Origin: Caldilineaceae bacterium
GTDB taxonomy: Bacteria; Chloroflexota; Anaerolineae; Caldilineales; Caldilineaceae
Length of the DNA stretch: 29,062 nt
Direction: 5' to 3'
Assembly (NCBI GenBank): GCA_014879855.1
Contig: JACSRH010000393.1
Coordinates: 1-29,062 of the forward strand
The translations under genes and the position numbers were made by a program. The notes under the pieces were generated by a model. The model saw only the letters and a list, made by a program, of their open reading frames with translations, did no database searches and was not told the DNA's origin. The stretch's first letter is position 1. The number at the start of each line of letters is the position of its first letter. Below, piece by piece: positions 1 through 13,101 of the stretch.

Positions 1-65
1 CGGAGTAAGTTGACGGAGTAAGTTGACGGAGTAAGTTGACGGAGTAAGTTGACGGAGTAAGTTGA
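1..65. repeat. 13-bp tandem repeat, five copies, cut by left edge
   Basis: Five exact head-to-tail copies of cggagtaagttga fill positions 1-65. A decayed sixth copy (cggaataatcaga) follows at 66-78. The array probably continues beyond the left edge. Units of 13 bp shift frame each copy and quickly meet a TAA, so the array is non-coding. I cannot tell from the sequence whether it is a simple slippage array or a protein-binding iteron. Confidence 0.95.
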
Positions 66-97
66 CGGAATAATCAGACAACTCGCCAACAGCATTT

Positions 98-144
98 GAG
101 CCTGACAAACCGAGCTTCTTCAAGAGGCTCGGTTTGTCAGGCTC
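98..144. terminator. 18-bp perfect inverted repeat, probable bidirectional terminator
   Basis: Positions 98-115 (gagcctgacaaaccgagc) are an exact reverse complement of 127-144, separated by an 11-base loop that can itself pair partly. It lies just past the stop codon of the minus-strand gene ending at 151, and would also end any plus-strand transcript entering from the left. Neither side has a strong T-tract, so Rho-independent function is likely but not certain. Confidence 0.6.
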
Positions 145-150
145 AATTTG

Positions 151-597
151 CTATACAGCCTTCCACCGATTCAGCATCGCGCCCCAATGGGCAAGCAACA
201 CCGGCTCGGGCGAACGAAAAGAAACAACAGAATCAGCGCCTGCCTTCAGACCCGCAATGGTTATCTCCGGCGTGATATGACGGGCCAACACGACTAAGGG
301 CGCACTGCTCAGCCAGCGCACCCGTTTGATCGAGGTCACCATAGCCGGCATGGGCTGGCTCCGTCCCTGTTCAAGCACAATTAAATCGTAGCGCCAAAAG
401 GGAATTACCGGCAGGTCGACGTAGGTGAGTAAATCCAGGTGCATGCCGGCGAAACGCGAGGAGGCGATAAGACGCCGCGTGGACTGGCGCATCGGCTCAT
501 GACCGTGCAACCAGACGCCGCGGCTCTGGGCAAAGCGGCGCAGAAGGTGGGGCGCACCAGTATAGTCTATGACGGGCGAATTATTTGCGGACAACAT
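151..597 (-). CDS. Degenerate response-regulator receiver-like protein
   Basis: A 148-residue protein whose residues about 27-140 follow the alternating beta/alpha pattern of a CheY-like receiver domain. The third-strand element reads YDLIVLEQG, and the fourth strand and following helix read PLVVLARH..TPEITIAGLKAGAD. The expected Asp phosphoacceptor is Glu76, the acidic pair after strand one is missing, and the conserved Ser/Thr and Lys are not evident. It is therefore probably a pseudo-receiver that cannot be phosphorylated, or one held in an active-like state by the Glu. No output domain is attached. The start ATG at 597 follows a purine-rich stretch (gaagaagggcaaagg). It is transcribed away from the bc-complex operon and ends at the hairpin at 98-144. 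The assignment rests on fold pattern only. Confidence 0.6.
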   Translation of the reverse strand: MLSANNSPVIDYTGAPHLLRRFAQSRGVWLHGHEPMRQSTRRLIASSRFAGMHLDLLTYVDLPVIPFWRYDLIVLEQGRSQPMPAMVTSIKRVRWLSSAPLVVLARHITPEITIAGLKAGADSVVSFRSPEPVLLAHWGAMLNRWKAV

Positions 598-972
<375 letters not shown>

Positions 973-1130
973 CCACGCAAGTTATCATCTGTGAAAAGTG
1001 GTGATGCTGCACCGTGTTGCAATTTTTTTTGCAGATTTGATGACTATATTCTTCAAGAAAGTTTTTAATCGACAAAGTTTGCATAAGGTTGCAGGCCGTC
1101 ATCGTATGTTGAAAAGGAGACCGCGTTCCA

Positions 1131-1955
1131 ATGGCAGACAATCCAACTGACCTGAGCGGTGACGATCGCGAAAAGCGAATTGCTGAGTTAAAGGCGAAAA
1201 TGCAGGCGTCTGCCAAGAAGACAAAGGTTCAAGAGACATCGCCTGCTGTGAAGACAAATGTAAAACCTGCTGCCGCAACCGCGGTGGAAGATAAAGTCGC
1301 GCCCGCGCCGGCTGTCGTTCAACCCTCACCTGAAGTGCCCGTTGCGCCCAAATCCGCCTCCAATGGCGCTGCCTCCAATGGCGCGGCGGCAATGGAGCTG
1401 GCGGGAGCCGCCACGGTTACAGCCGCCGCACCGGTCTTTGTAGAGGATTCTCCCGAAGTCAAGGCGCGCAAAGACATGACTCGCCGTGAGTTCCTCACCT
1501 ATGCGTGGGGTGGCGCCTTAGGCTTACTGGCGCTGCAGAGTGGCGTGGGTCTGTTCTTCTTCATGATGCCGCGCTTCAAAGCCGGCGAGTTTGGCGGTGT
1601 TTTCTTCATTGGCCCGGAGAGTTCGCTGCCATCCACCGACGCGCCGCCGGATCCCAACACGTCAGGCAAATTCTGGCTTGTGAACACGGTTGATGAAGGG
1701 CCCAAGGCGCTCTACATGGTGTGCACGCATCTTGGCTGCTTGTACAAATGGGAACAAGCGAACAATCGCTTTGAATGCCCCTGTCACGGCTCGAAGTTTA
1801 CGCGTGAAGGGTTATATATCGAAGGCCCGGCGCCGCGCTCACTAGACACCTTCGTGGTGACTGTGGTTGAAGGCGGTGAAGTCGCCGTCGATACTGGCAA
1901 AAAGGAGTTGGGCGCGCCTGCTGCGGAATCACCTGCCCGCGTAGTTCCAGTCTAG
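1131..1955 (+). CDS. qcrA: Rieske iron-sulfur protein of menaquinol:cytochrome c reductase
   Basis: A 274-residue membrane-anchored Rieske protein that would pass electrons from quinol oxidised at cytochrome b to cytochrome c. Cluster-binding box I is CTHLGC (198-203) and box II is CPCHGS (216-221), giving the Cys/His pairs that ligate the [2Fe-2S] centre. A TRREFL motif (117-122) precedes a hydrophobic segment (about 123-147), which looks like a Tat-type uncleaved anchor. The first 110 residues form an unusually long cytoplasmic Ala/Pro/Lys-rich tail with a small [10 protein letters not shown] duplication. The start ATG has an aaaaggag ribosome binding site 8-10 bases upstream. It is the first gene of the operon, followed by cytochrome b and cytochrome c. 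The family is certain; the gene symbol follows the qcr convention. Confidence 0.92.
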   Translation: MADNPTDLSGDDREKRIAELKAKMQASAKKTKVQETSPAVKTNVKPAAATAVEDKVAPAPAVVQPSPEVPVAPKSASNGAASNGAAAMELAGAATVTAAAPVFVEDSPEVKARKDMTRREFLTYAWGGALGLLALQSGVGLFFFMMPRFKAGEFGGVFFIGPESSLPSTDAPPDPNTSGKFWLVNTVDEGPKALYMVCTHLGCLYKWEQANNRFECPCHGSKFTREGLYIEGPAPRSLDTFVVTVVEGGEVAVDTGKKELGAPAAESPARVVPV

Positions 1956-2068
1956 ACGCTGGCCACACCTGCGATTTGCGCACGCTTATTGCCCTCACAG
2001 GCATCATCCACTGATTGTTATTCTATCCACCGGCTTTCTGCTCTGTTAGCACTGCGAGAAGAGGTCTT

Positions 2069-3682
2069 ATGGCTGTACAACCAGAAATCGAAAAAAGAGG
2101 CTTCGTACAAACGGTTCTGGACGCAGCAGATGATGTGTTCACACGCATCACTGCCGGTATCCCGGCCGGGGAAGTGCGCCGGATGTTGCGCGGCGAGGCG
2201 GCAGGGCGTCCTAACCCCCGGCTGAAACCGCATTCCGAAACCTTCTTGCTTCACATCAAACCAACCTACTATCACGACAGCGTGACCAAGTTCACCCATA
2301 CTTTCCGTCTGGGGCTGTTGTCCACCTATCTGTTCTTTGTCGAGACGATCACCGGTTTGATCCTCATGATCTGGTACGCTCCCACCCCAGAGCGCGCCTA
2401 TGTAGACATGATCCGGTTGCTGAGCAATGTGCCGTTCGGCCAGTTCATGCGTGACATCCATCGCCTGGGCGCCGAGATGATGGTGCTGATCGTTACAGCG
2501 CATATGGTGAGAACTTACCTGACAGGCAGTTATAAGGCGCCGCGCCAGTTCACTTGGTTTACGGGTGTAATTCTGCTCGTCGTGACGCTATTCCTCAGCT
2601 TCTCTGGCTATCTGCTCCCCTGGGATCAATTGGCATTCTGGGCGGTGACGATCGGCACCTCCATGGCCGAGGCTGTGCCGCCGAAAGTGGTCGGAGAGAC
2701 CGTCAACTTACTGGCGCGCGGTGCGCCTGACATCGGCGCCAACGGGTTGTTGCGCTTCTATCTGCTGCACGTGCTTTTCCTGCCGTTGGTGCTCTTCTTG
2801 TTCTTCTTTGTACACTATTACAAAGTTGTGCACTTTGGCATCAGCTTGCCGTCGAATGAGGAAGAGGTGGGACAAGACACCGCCAATAAAGTGCCGGCGG
2901 ACCGACGCGTCTATTTCCTGCCCGATGTGATGATCGATGAGACCACTTTCCTCATCGGCTTTACCGCACTGATGGTGGCGGTGACCGCGTTCTTCTTCTC
3001 GGCGCCGCTGGAATCCATCGCCAATCCACAGTCAACCCCCTTGCATACCGTAGCGCCCTGGTATTTTTACTGGCTGCAAGGGATGCTGAAGATCGCTGAC
3101 AAGACCGTTGCGGGCGTTATTTTGCCGGGTGTGCTGTTGGTGTTGTTGATTGCAATTCCTTATTTGGATCGCAACCCAAGTCGCCGTGGCCGTGACCGCC
3201 GTGTGGCGATCATCAGCGGCGTCGTCGCCGGCATCGTGATGATCATCCTAAGCTGGATGGGCACACCCTACTACGCCGTGCAGGGCGCGCCTGCCGTAGA
3301 GATCGTGCAGGAGCTGATGCCTGAGGAAGGCATGGGGCCCGTGCGCGAGATTGGGTATCAGCATGTTCCGCTCGGTGTGTATGATACGCGCGAACGCCCA
3401 GAGTCCGCGGATGAGGAATTCAATCATATTCTGCATGAGTTTGAAGCGAGCATCGCAGCGTTTGCAGAGAAGGATGCCTCTTTTAACAACGCTTATGGCA
3501 TTCTTGAGGTCACGCAGGAGCAACCAAGTCTGAAGCGCATCACCTGGAAGATCAACTGGCTTAGCCCGGATGGGAAAGAAGAGCACTTTGTGCGCACCTT
3601 CTTCCTGCATGAGGATTCGCTCTACTGGGAGCAGTACGGGCTTAAGGACTTCAGCTTTGTTCGCCCGCCAACACAGGAGTAA
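2069..3682 (+). CDS. qcrB: Cytochrome b subunit (b6/subunit IV-like fusion) of the bc complex
   Basis: A 537-residue diheme membrane subunit that oxidises menaquinol. The four heme ligands are visible: His131/His145 (13 residues between) and His234/His249 (14 between). The second spacing is the b6-type rather than the mitochondrial b-type. The b6-like part (about 60-262) is fused to a subunit IV-like part (about 290-400). The quinol-site PEWY motif is replaced by APWY (329-332). A soluble tail of about 135 residues follows the last helix and belongs to no domain I recognise. I chose ATG 2069 ([10 protein letters not shown]) over the upstream in-frame ATG at 2015 because gagaagagg lies just before it. 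It lies 113 bases after the Rieske gene and 9 bases before cytochrome c. Confidence 0.92.
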   Translation: MAVQPEIEKRGFVQTVLDAADDVFTRITAGIPAGEVRRMLRGEAAGRPNPRLKPHSETFLLHIKPTYYHDSVTKFTHTFRLGLLSTYLFFVETITGLILMIWYAPTPERAYVDMIRLLSNVPFGQFMRDIHRLGAEMMVLIVTAHMVRTYLTGSYKAPRQFTWFTGVILLVVTLFLSFSGYLLPWDQLAFWAVTIGTSMAEAVPPKVVGETVNLLARGAPDIGANGLLRFYLLHVLFLPLVLFLFFFVHYYKVVHFGISLPSNEEEVGQDTANKVPADRRVYFLPDVMIDETTFLIGFTALMVAVTAFFFSAPLESIANPQSTPLHTVAPWYFYWLQGMLKIADKTVAGVILPGVLLVLLIAIPYLDRNPSRRGRDRRVAIISGVVAGIVMIILSWMGTPYYAVQGAPAVEIVQELMPEEGMGPVREIGYQHVPLGVYDTRERPESADEEFNHILHEFEASIAAFAEKDASFNNAYGILEVTQEQPSLKRITWKINWLSPDGKEEHFVRTFFLHEDSLYWEQYGLKDFSFVRPPTQE

Positions 3683-3691
3683 TCGTCGACC

Positions 3692-4591
3692 ATGAAGCGA
3701 CCATGGTATAGCTTTCTTTACGTCCGTTCGCCGCTGGCCAAGATTGGCCTCGGTATCGTGGGTGTGCTGATCTCGATCGCCGTCTTGCTCTTCCTGGGGG
3801 TGATCGAAGAGCGTAGGATGTCGGCGCAAGAGGCAAACTGGAATGGCCGCGGCGTCGAAAAAGGCGCTGAAATCTACATGAATAACTGCGCCAATTGTCA
3901 CGGCGTTGATGGGAAAGGACTGCCCGGTGTGGCGCCGGCGCTGCATAGCAAGTATTTCTTTACCCAGCGTCTCACCGATGTTGGATGGGCAGGCTCGCTG
4001 CACGACTACGTCAAGCTGACCGTGGCTTCGGGACGCCCTTCCAAGACGCATACGCAATGGGCGCAGGTCATGCCCACCTGGAGCCAGCGTTATGGCGGGC
4101 CTTTCCGTGACGACCAGGTCGAAAATGTCACCGCCTTCGTACTTAACTGGGAAGAAGATGCTTTGACGCAGGGCGTGGCGGAAAATCCTGACCCGTGGCA
4201 GCCCTTCACCGACACACCCTCCAAGGCCGTGGCCAGTGATGGCGCGCCCGCCGCTGAGGAAGTGGCGCCAGAAGCGACCGGGCCACTGCCGCCGCAAGAA
4301 CTCTTTGTCAGCATGGGATGCTCCGGCTGTCATAATCTGGATCAGCCGCAGACCAGTGACAACCGCGGTCCGATTGCACCGAACATGGGGAATCTGCCTG
4401 AGGAAGCGGGGACGTTTGTGCCAGGCGAGGATGCAGAGACCTATGTTCACAACAGCATTGTGAATCCGAACGCCTATATCGTCGAAGGGTACATGGCGGG
4501 CATCATGCCGCAGAACTTTGGCGAGCGCATGAGCGAAGAAGAGATCAATGCAATGGTGGCCTGGTTGCTGGACCCAAATCGACAGCGATAA
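3692..4591 (+). CDS. qcrC: Membrane-anchored diheme cytochrome c of the bc complex
   Basis: A 299-residue protein with one N-terminal membrane anchor (about residues 17-37) and two class I cytochrome c modules. Heme 1 binds at CANCH (66-70), with Met127 in VMPTW as likely sixth ligand. Heme 2 binds at CSGCH (210-214), with Met272 in GIMPQ. A Pro/Ala-rich linker (about 165-200) joins the two. It would accept electrons from the Rieske protein and deliver them to an oxidase or other acceptor. The Shine-Dalgarno aggag lies inside the end of the cytochrome b gene, so the two are probably translationally linked. The symbol is by analogy with actinobacterial diheme QcrC; sequence identity was not tested. 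Confidence 0.88.
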   Translation: MKRPWYSFLYVRSPLAKIGLGIVGVLISIAVLLFLGVIEERRMSAQEANWNGRGVEKGAEIYMNNCANCHGVDGKGLPGVAPALHSKYFFTQRLTDVGWAGSLHDYVKLTVASGRPSKTHTQWAQVMPTWSQRYGGPFRDDQVENVTAFVLNWEEDALTQGVAENPDPWQPFTDTPSKAVASDGAPAAEEVAPEATGPLPPQELFVSMGCSGCHNLDQPQTSDNRGPIAPNMGNLPEEAGTFVPGEDAETYVHNSIVNPNAYIVEGYMAGIMPQNFGERMSEEEINAMVAWLLDPNRQR

Positions 4592-4651
4592 CCAAAGGCA
4601 GGCTGCAGCACCGATAGTCAAGCTGCTGCCACACTGAAATCAGTTTTGTAC

Positions 4652-4689
4652 AACAATGGGGCGGCTGGCAGCCAGTCGCCCCATTGTTG
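4652..4689. terminator. Hairpin between cytochrome c gene and next gene
   Basis: caacaatggg (4652-4661) pairs with cccattgttg (4680-4689). After a one-base bulge a second inner stem (gctgg/ccagt) forms around a three-base loop. No T-tract follows on the plus strand, so it could be a partial terminator, or an mRNA-stabilising structure that sets the cytochrome genes apart from the downstream genes. Confidence 0.5.
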
Positions 4690-4748
4690 CGCCCGGCGCT
4701 GGACAGAGCGCTCTTCACTAACGCACACGCGTATCTTGCGAGGGTTGC

Positions 4749-5468
4749 ATGGAACGGGAATACCAACTGACGCGTGACCCGGTTTTTTACCTGATGGCCG
4801 CCTTCTTCGCCTTTCTTACCACCGCGCTGCCGGCCCTGTTGGGGCAGTTTCGTTTTATGCCGATCGGCCAGACGCTGGTCTTGATGGTTTTCATGGCGAT
4901 TGCCGTCCGGCGCGGCGACCTGCGCGGTGGGCTGCTGGTCGTCTTCTTGTGGCTGGCGCTGTCCATGAGCATCCTGATCGGGCTGATGTTGGTGGCGCCA
5001 GAGCAGGTCGAGCGCGCCTTTACTGATGGTTTTATGTACCGCGCGCTGGTTTCGGAATGGTATTTTGCGCGCTCACCGTTGCCGTCTTCCTTTGCCACGC
5101 AACCTGTGCCCAGCCTCATCGAGGCGATCGGGGTCACGTTGGGCGCGCTGCTTACGGGCGGCTTGGTGGGCGTATGGTTTCTGGTGCGCATGGCAAACCT
5201 GGCGGCCTTCAGCGCCGGCCACTTATTGGGCATCCTCGCCAATCCGTTGCTGCTCGTCGTCGCGCTGCCGATCTGGAGCGTCTTACAGGTGGCGGGCGCT
5301 GGTGGGCTGGTGGTTGTCTGCGCCGAACCATTGCTGGCCGCAAAACGCATGTCGTTCGGAAGCTGGGCGCGCGGCCGTCGTCGCTGGCTGGCATGGTTTG
5401 GCGTCATGTATGCCGCAGGTTTGCTGGCGGAATGGATTTTGCCAGCGGTCTGGCATTTCCATAGCTGA
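4749..5468 (+). CDS. Uncharacterised polytopic membrane protein
   Basis: A 239-residue, strongly hydrophobic protein with about six predicted membrane segments: near 13-35, 39-52, 60-82, 125-148, 160-195 and 210-232. Between segments three and four lies an external or internal loop (about 83-122) containing [12 protein letters not shown] basic stretch (GRRRW, near 209-213) suggests a cytoplasmic loop before the last helix. No catalytic motif or known family was recognised. Start ATG 4749 follows gaggg at suitable spacing. It lies between the bc-complex genes and smc on the same strand, 25 bases before smc. Its function might relate to the respiratory complex, but that is only positional. Confidence 0.75.
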   Translation: MEREYQLTRDPVFYLMAAFFAFLTTALPALLGQFRFMPIGQTLVLMVFMAIAVRRGDLRGGLLVVFLWLALSMSILIGLMLVAPEQVERAFTDGFMYRALVSEWYFARSPLPSSFATQPVPSLIEAIGVTLGALLTGGLVGVWFLVRMANLAAFSAGHLLGILANPLLLVVALPIWSVLQVAGAGGLVVVCAEPLLAAKRMSFGSWARGRRRWLAWFGVMYAAGLLAEWILPAVWHFHS

Positions 5469-5493
5469 AAATTTATCCAGAAGATGGACTGTT

Positions 5494-9159
<3,666 letters not shown>

Positions 9160-9160
9160 G

Positions 9161-9955
9161 TCAACCTTCTGCCAGATCACCGGGTGGTTTGGGGAAGACT
9201 AAGCCGTACTGCGCACCAAGCTTCGGGTTGTGGATGTAATCGATGAGCGGTTGGCCAAGAATGTAAAGCGCCATTGCCGCCGCTTGTTGGGAGGCCTCTT
9301 GCTTACTTCTGCCCTCGCCAATACCATATGGTTTGCTGTCGATTTGGACGACCAAAACGAAATATTTGTCGTGATCGGGCCCGGTGCTGTGGATCTGCTT
9401 GTAGCGGGGCGTGTGGTTGAAGGTTTCCTGCGCCAATTCTTGGAGTTTGCTCTTGGCGTCTCGATTCTCGGGCTTCTGGTCAAGCCTCGCCAACTCCGCC
9501 GCAAAGAGGCGCAGAACCACGGTGCGACACACCTCCATACCCTGGTCAAGATAAATCGCCCCGACCAGCGCCTCGAAAGTGGCGCAGAGCGTCGCCGGCC
9601 GCTGACGTCCGCCGTTTTCCTGCTCGCCGTGACCAAGCAGCAGATATTCGCCGAGGTGCAGCCTGGTGGCCAAGCGCGCCAGGGTCTCACGGCGCACCAA
9701 TGCTGAACGTAGATTGGTCAACCCGCCTTCTTTTTCGTCCGGGTAGCGCTGATAAAGCAACTCACTAAAGATATAGCCCAACACTGCATCGCCTAGGAAC
9801 TCCATGCGCTCGTTGTCGAGCAACTCTATGGTATGGTCGAGCAGCTCGTTCAGATAACTGCGGTGGACAAAGGCTTGTTGCAACAACTGTTTGTTGCAAA
9901 ATGTGATGCCTAAGCTTGCTTCGAGTTCGGATAATGGCGGTGTGTTCATAGGCAT
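9161..9955 (-). CDS. rnc: Ribonuclease III
   Basis: A 264-residue RNase III that cleaves double-stranded RNA in rRNA and mRNA processing. The catalytic domain carries the signature [13 protein letters not shown] (48-60), giving Glu49, Glu52 and Asp56. The second half-site reads [16 protein letters not shown] (122-137): the metal-binding Glu128 is present, but the residue equivalent to E. coli Asp114 is Ala125. A dsRNA-binding domain follows (about 168-235, ending [16 protein letters not shown]). A C-terminal tail of about 30 residues is extra. Its ATG lies one base after the stop of threonine synthase with no clear ribosome binding site, so translation is probably coupled. A second ATG six bases later is equally possible. 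Confidence 0.95.
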   Translation of the reverse strand: MPMNTPPLSELEASLGITFCNKQLLQQAFVHRSYLNELLDHTIELLDNERMEFLGDAVLGYIFSELLYQRYPDEKEGGLTNLRSALVRRETLARLATRLHLGEYLLLGHGEQENGGRQRPATLCATFEALVGAIYLDQGMEVCRTVVLRLFAAELARLDQKPENRDAKSKLQELAQETFNHTPRYKQIHSTGPDHDKYFVLVVQIDSKPYGIGEGRSKQEASQQAAAMALYILGQPLIDYIHNPKLGAQYGLVFPKPPGDLAEG

Positions 9956-9956
9956 T

Positions 9957-11078
9957 TTAGATTTTTGGTGGGTCTTTCAGGCCGTGTCCAGTCAGAATGC
10001 CGACCACCAGGTCAGTAGGCTGAAAGGTCTTTTCTGGAATTTTTTTGAGCGCCGCGGCAATCGTGGCGCTGGTTGGTTCGACAAAGATGCCCCGTTCTGC
10101 CAATTCTTCGTGCGCTTGCACGACTTCCGCTTCGGCGACGGCAAGCACCATCCCTTTGGAGAAACGGATCGCATCCAGCAGCGAACGCCAACGCACTGGA
10201 TAGCTGATGGCAATGCCATCCGCGCTGATGCGTTCAACATGCGGTGTTGGCTCAACTGCATCAGCGCCGGCGACAAAGGCGTCGTACAGCGGGGTGTAAG
10301 GCTCGGCTTGCACCGCGAGCAGGCGTGGAAGCCGGTTGATCACACCGGAAACGCGCAGGTGTTGAAAGCCGCGCCACGCGCCCAACAGCGTGCCGCCATG
10401 TCCCGCGGGTGCGACCAACCAATCGGGGACCGCGCCACCCAACTGCTCCCAAATCTCCCAGGCAACAGTCATCTGTCCCAGCAAAAAAGCTGGATGCCAA
10501 GCATGTGAGGCATAGGCCATCTCGCGGCTGTTCCACGTAGCCACCTCGACCGCGCGCGTGGCTTCAGCGCGCGCGCCGGGCACTTCGACCAATTCGGCGC
10601 CATAGATGGCAACTTGTGCTTTTTTGGGATTTGGGGCGGTTGCCGGCACAAAAATGCAGGCGCGCAACCCCGCGCGGCTGGCATAACAGGCGAGGCTGGC
10701 GCCGGCATTGCCACTTGAATCGTCGGCAAGTGATTCGTACCCAAGTCCCTTGAGCCAATTGACCATGACGCTTACGCCGCGATCCTTGTAACTGCCGGTC
10801 GGCATGAGCGCGTCGAGCTTCCAGTACAGTTCGCGTCCTGCCCATTGTTCGGCGATGAGCGGCGTCCACCCTTCGCCCAGGGTCACCCGGCGGGCGCCGT
10901 TGCGGAGCACCGGCAACATGGCCGCGTAGCGCCACAGGCCCGCTGTGTTCGGCTCGATGCTAGCCGGGTCGAAGAGAGGCATGTCGGTGAATTCAAGCGG
11001 AATGCCGGTCATTGGACAGCGCAGCGGACTTTGTTCTGCTTTACAGCGAAATTTACTGAAAGGACAATACGCGATCAA
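9957..11078 (-). CDS. thrC: Threonine synthase-like PLP enzyme
   Basis: A 373-residue fold-type II PLP enzyme, most like threonine synthase, which converts O-phosphohomoserine to threonine. The PLP lysine is Lys98 in [10 protein letters not shown]. The phosphate-binding loop follows as [13 protein letters not shown], and a glycine-rich cofactor loop reads [11 protein letters not shown]. The N-terminus has three cysteines (5, 12, 21) resembling the degenerate zinc ribbon common in this family. The frame stays open to 11246, but a TTG at 11078-11076 is preceded by gggagg 7 bases away, by far the best start signal, so I use it. It is co-directional with rnc and separated from it by one base. A paralogous cysteate synthase-type or other dehydratase role cannot be excluded. 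Confidence 0.8.
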   Translation of the reverse strand: MIAYCPFSKFRCKAEQSPLRCPMTGIPLEFTDMPLFDPASIEPNTAGLWRYAAMLPVLRNGARRVTLGEGWTPLIAEQWAGRELYWKLDALMPTGSYKDRGVSVMVNWLKGLGYESLADDSSGNAGASLACYASRAGLRACIFVPATAPNPKKAQVAIYGAELVEVPGARAEATRAVEVATWNSREMAYASHAWHPAFLLGQMTVAWEIWEQLGGAVPDWLVAPAGHGGTLLGAWRGFQHLRVSGVINRLPRLLAVQAEPYTPLYDAFVAGADAVEPTPHVERISADGIAISYPVRWRSLLDAIRFSKGMVLAVAEAEVVQAHEELAERGIFVEPTSATIAAALKKIPEKTFQPTDLVVGILTGHGLKDPPKI

Positions 11079-11440
11079 ACAGATTCCTCCCGTCCAAACC
11101 TGACGCCTCCGAGCGAGCACGCCAGGAGCCGGTAGTCTCGCGCCACTTGGCAATGTTGTCAAAGTGTCAATCATACACGTTGGGAATGGCGCTGCGTGCG
11201 TGCTGATGACATAAATTGAACGAACGTGTGCGTGCCAAGCGATCAACGCATCATTGCCAGTGTAAAGAAGCAGGATTCCAAATGAGTTATAGGCTGGTTC
11301 CGCAAAAGGGTAGACGACAATGGCGCTCTGGGAGGAGGATCACAGATTTTCAACTGGCATACACGGTAGGGTAAGTAGTGTCAAGTGCACGCTAGACGTG
11401 CCTATTATCCTATTTGGTCTTAAATCACAAGGAGGATTCT

Positions 11441-11857
11441 ATGCCTGTTCGTAAAGCCGATGCAGTTTGGGAAGGCACTCTCAAGGAGGGTGCGGGCGTC
11501 ATGAAATTTGGAAGTGGCGCGTATGATGGCGCGTACAGTTATGCGTCACGTTTCGAAGATGCTCCTGGCACTAACCCAGAAGAACTGATCGGTGCGGCGC
11601 ACGCTGGCTGTTTTTCGATGTTCCTGTCGTTGTTGTTGGGCAATGATGGCTACACGCCGACGCGCATCGAGACGACCGCTAAGGTCCACCTGGAAGCGGG
11701 TCCGAAGATTGCCAAGATCGAGCTGAACACGAAAGCGGCTGTGCCTGGTCTGGATGAGGCTAAGTTTCAGGAATATGCCAACAATGCCAAAGCAGGTTGT
11801 CCGGTATCAAAGGCGCTTGCCAGCGTCGATATCCAACTCAACGCTGCGCTGATGTAG
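11441..11857 (+). CDS. OsmC/Ohr-family peroxidase
   Basis: A 138-residue protein of the OsmC family, thiol-dependent enzymes that reduce organic hydroperoxides in the cytoplasm. The two reactive cysteines are visible: Cys57 in AAHAGCFSM and Cys120 in AKAGCPVSKAL, about the usual distance apart. Spacing and length fit the OsmC subgroup better than Ohr. Start ATG 11441 has a near-perfect ribosome binding site, aaggagg, 5 bases upstream; the in-frame ATG at 11414 lacks one. A possible -10 box (tattat, 11403-11408) lies just after a small inverted repeat (gcacg/cgtgc, 11386-11400), but no good -35 box is seen. It stands alone, followed by a hairpin. Confidence 0.9.
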   Translation: MPVRKADAVWEGTLKEGAGVMKFGSGAYDGAYSYASRFEDAPGTNPEELIGAAHAGCFSMFLSLLLGNDGYTPTRIETTAKVHLEAGPKIAKIELNTKAAVPGLDEAKFQEYANNAKAGCPVSKALASVDIQLNAALM

Positions 11858-11904
11858 TGGCTCCGAAAGCTGCTGATCTCCACCTGTAAATTCATGCTTA
11901 CTGT

Positions 11905-11940
11905 AATCGTCCAGGAGGCTCTAAAGTTTTCTGGACGATT
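11905..11940 (+). terminator. Inverted repeat after the OsmC gene
   Basis: aatcgtccag (11905-11914) is an exact reverse complement of ctggacgatt (11931-11940). Imperfect pairing of the flanks lengthens the stem by a few bases. It lies 48 bases past the OsmC stop. The sequence after it lacks a T-tract. Two further aatcgtcag copies follow (near 11961 and 11972), so the core may instead be part of a repeated binding motif. Confidence 0.45.
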
Positions 11941-12072
11941 GCAGTATAAGCACCGGCTGCAATCGTCAGTCAATCGTCAGTTTGCCAGAGGGCACAGCCT
12001 CTCATCAGCGCTCCTGGCGAGGTGCTGATGGGAGTTGGCATGCAAACAGCATTAGCTGAAGTGAAATGAGAA

Positions 12073-12975
12073 ATGTCCGAAAATACCTGGAATCTAAAGA
12101 ATAAAACTGCATTGGTGACGGGCGCCACCAATGGGATCGGTAAAGTCACCGCGCTGCGCCTGGCGGCGCAAGGTGGCCGGGTAGTGATTGTGAGCCGCAG
12201 CGTTGAGAAGTGCAGCGCGACTGTCGACGAGATTCGCACGCAAACCGGCAATCCCAACGTCGAATGGATTGCTGCAGACTTATCCACCCTGGCGGGCGTC
12301 GATGAGGCCGCTGCTGAGTTTCGCGCACGCCATCAGGAGCTACATGTGCTTGTCAACAATGCCGGCGGGTTTTTTGCCGAGCGTATCGTGACCGCGGACG
12401 GGTACGAAATGACTTTTGCGCTCAATCATCTGAACTATTTTCGGCTTACGCAGCAACTGCGCGATCTTCTGGTCAGCAGTGCGCCGGCGCGGGTCGTCAA
12501 TGTCTCCTCAGATGCGCATTACGGTGGTGCGATGAATTTCGAAGACCTGATGGGCGCGCAAAAATACAGCAGTTGGCGCGCGTACAGCCAATCCAAGCTG
12601 GCGAATGTTCTGTTCACCTACGCGCTGGCGCGGCAATTGGAGGGGTCGGGCGTCACGGCCAATGCGTTGCATCCCGGCTTTGTGGCGAGCGGTTTTGGCC
12701 GAAACAACAGTGGCTGGATGGGAATGCTGATGCCGTTGGTGCAGTTGTTTGCTATCAAACCGGACAAAGGCGCGGAGACCAGCGTCTTCCTGGCCACTTC
12801 GCCTGCGGTGAGCCGCGTCAGCGGCAAATATTTTGCCAACTCCAAAGAGAAGGAATCAGCAGCCATCTCTTACGACCAGACGACGCAAGATCGGCTGTGG
12901 GCAATAAGCGAACAACTTATCCAGTCTGCACAGCACGCTCTTCCCACGGAGGCAGCGGCTTCTTCCCAGGCGTAA
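12073..12975 (+). CDS. Short-chain dehydrogenase/reductase
   Basis: A 300-residue classical SDR, similar in layout to retinol dehydrogenase/WW-domain oxidoreductase-like enzymes. It has the NAD(P)-binding TGATNGIG (16-23), an Arg at the end of strand two (SRSVEK) suggesting NADP preference, DLST after strand three, NNAG (near 92-95), a Ser in the VNVSSDAH strand, and the catalytic YSQSK. The substrate cannot be read from the sequence. The C-terminal NSKEKESAAIS segment is typical of this subgroup. The start ATG is preceded only by a weak aagtgaaatgag. It has its own 215-base upstream gap and converges on the RIO kinase gene through a large hairpin. Confidence 0.9.
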   Translation: MSENTWNLKNKTALVTGATNGIGKVTALRLAAQGGRVVIVSRSVEKCSATVDEIRTQTGNPNVEWIAADLSTLAGVDEAAAEFRARHQELHVLVNNAGGFFAERIVTADGYEMTFALNHLNYFRLTQQLRDLLVSSAPARVVNVSSDAHYGGAMNFEDLMGAQKYSSWRAYSQSKLANVLFTYALARQLEGSGVTANALHPGFVASGFGRNNSGWMGMLMPLVQLFAIKPDKGAETSVFLATSPAVSRVSGKYFANSKEKESAAISYDQTTQDRLWAISEQLIQSAQHALPTEAAASSQA

Positions 12976-13011
12976 AGCTCAGTGTAACTGACTAATTTGC
13001 GCAAAGTGTGT

Positions 13012-13062
13012 GGCCGCGCCTGCCATCGTTACGCTCCGTATCGAATGATGGCAGGCGCGGCC
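13012..13062. terminator. Strong GC-rich hairpin between convergent genes
   Basis: ggccgcgcctgccatc (13012-13027) is exactly complementary to 13047-13062, and three more pairs extend the stem to 19 bp around a 13-base loop. It lies between the convergent SDR and RIO kinase stops, where a bidirectional terminator is expected. T-tracts are weak on both strands. Confidence 0.65.
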
Positions 13063-13101
13063 GTTACATTGGCGTGTCTAAAGTTTGGCTGGACGCCGAT
13101 C

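Noticed and set aside
3248..4621. Long minus-strand open frame opposite the cytochrome genes
   Set aside because: It is a shadow of the two cytochrome genes in GC-rich sequence; the translation is His/Arg-rich with no domain.
5026..5493. Extension of the SMC reading frame to an ATG 156 codons upstream
   Set aside because: The extension is Arg/Cys/Trp-rich and overlaps the membrane protein gene in another frame. SMC proteins begin at [15 protein letters not shown] text.
11386..11408. Promoter for the OsmC gene
   Set aside because: tattat is an acceptable -10 box, but no hexamer near the right distance resembles a -35 box, so it is mentioned only under the gene.
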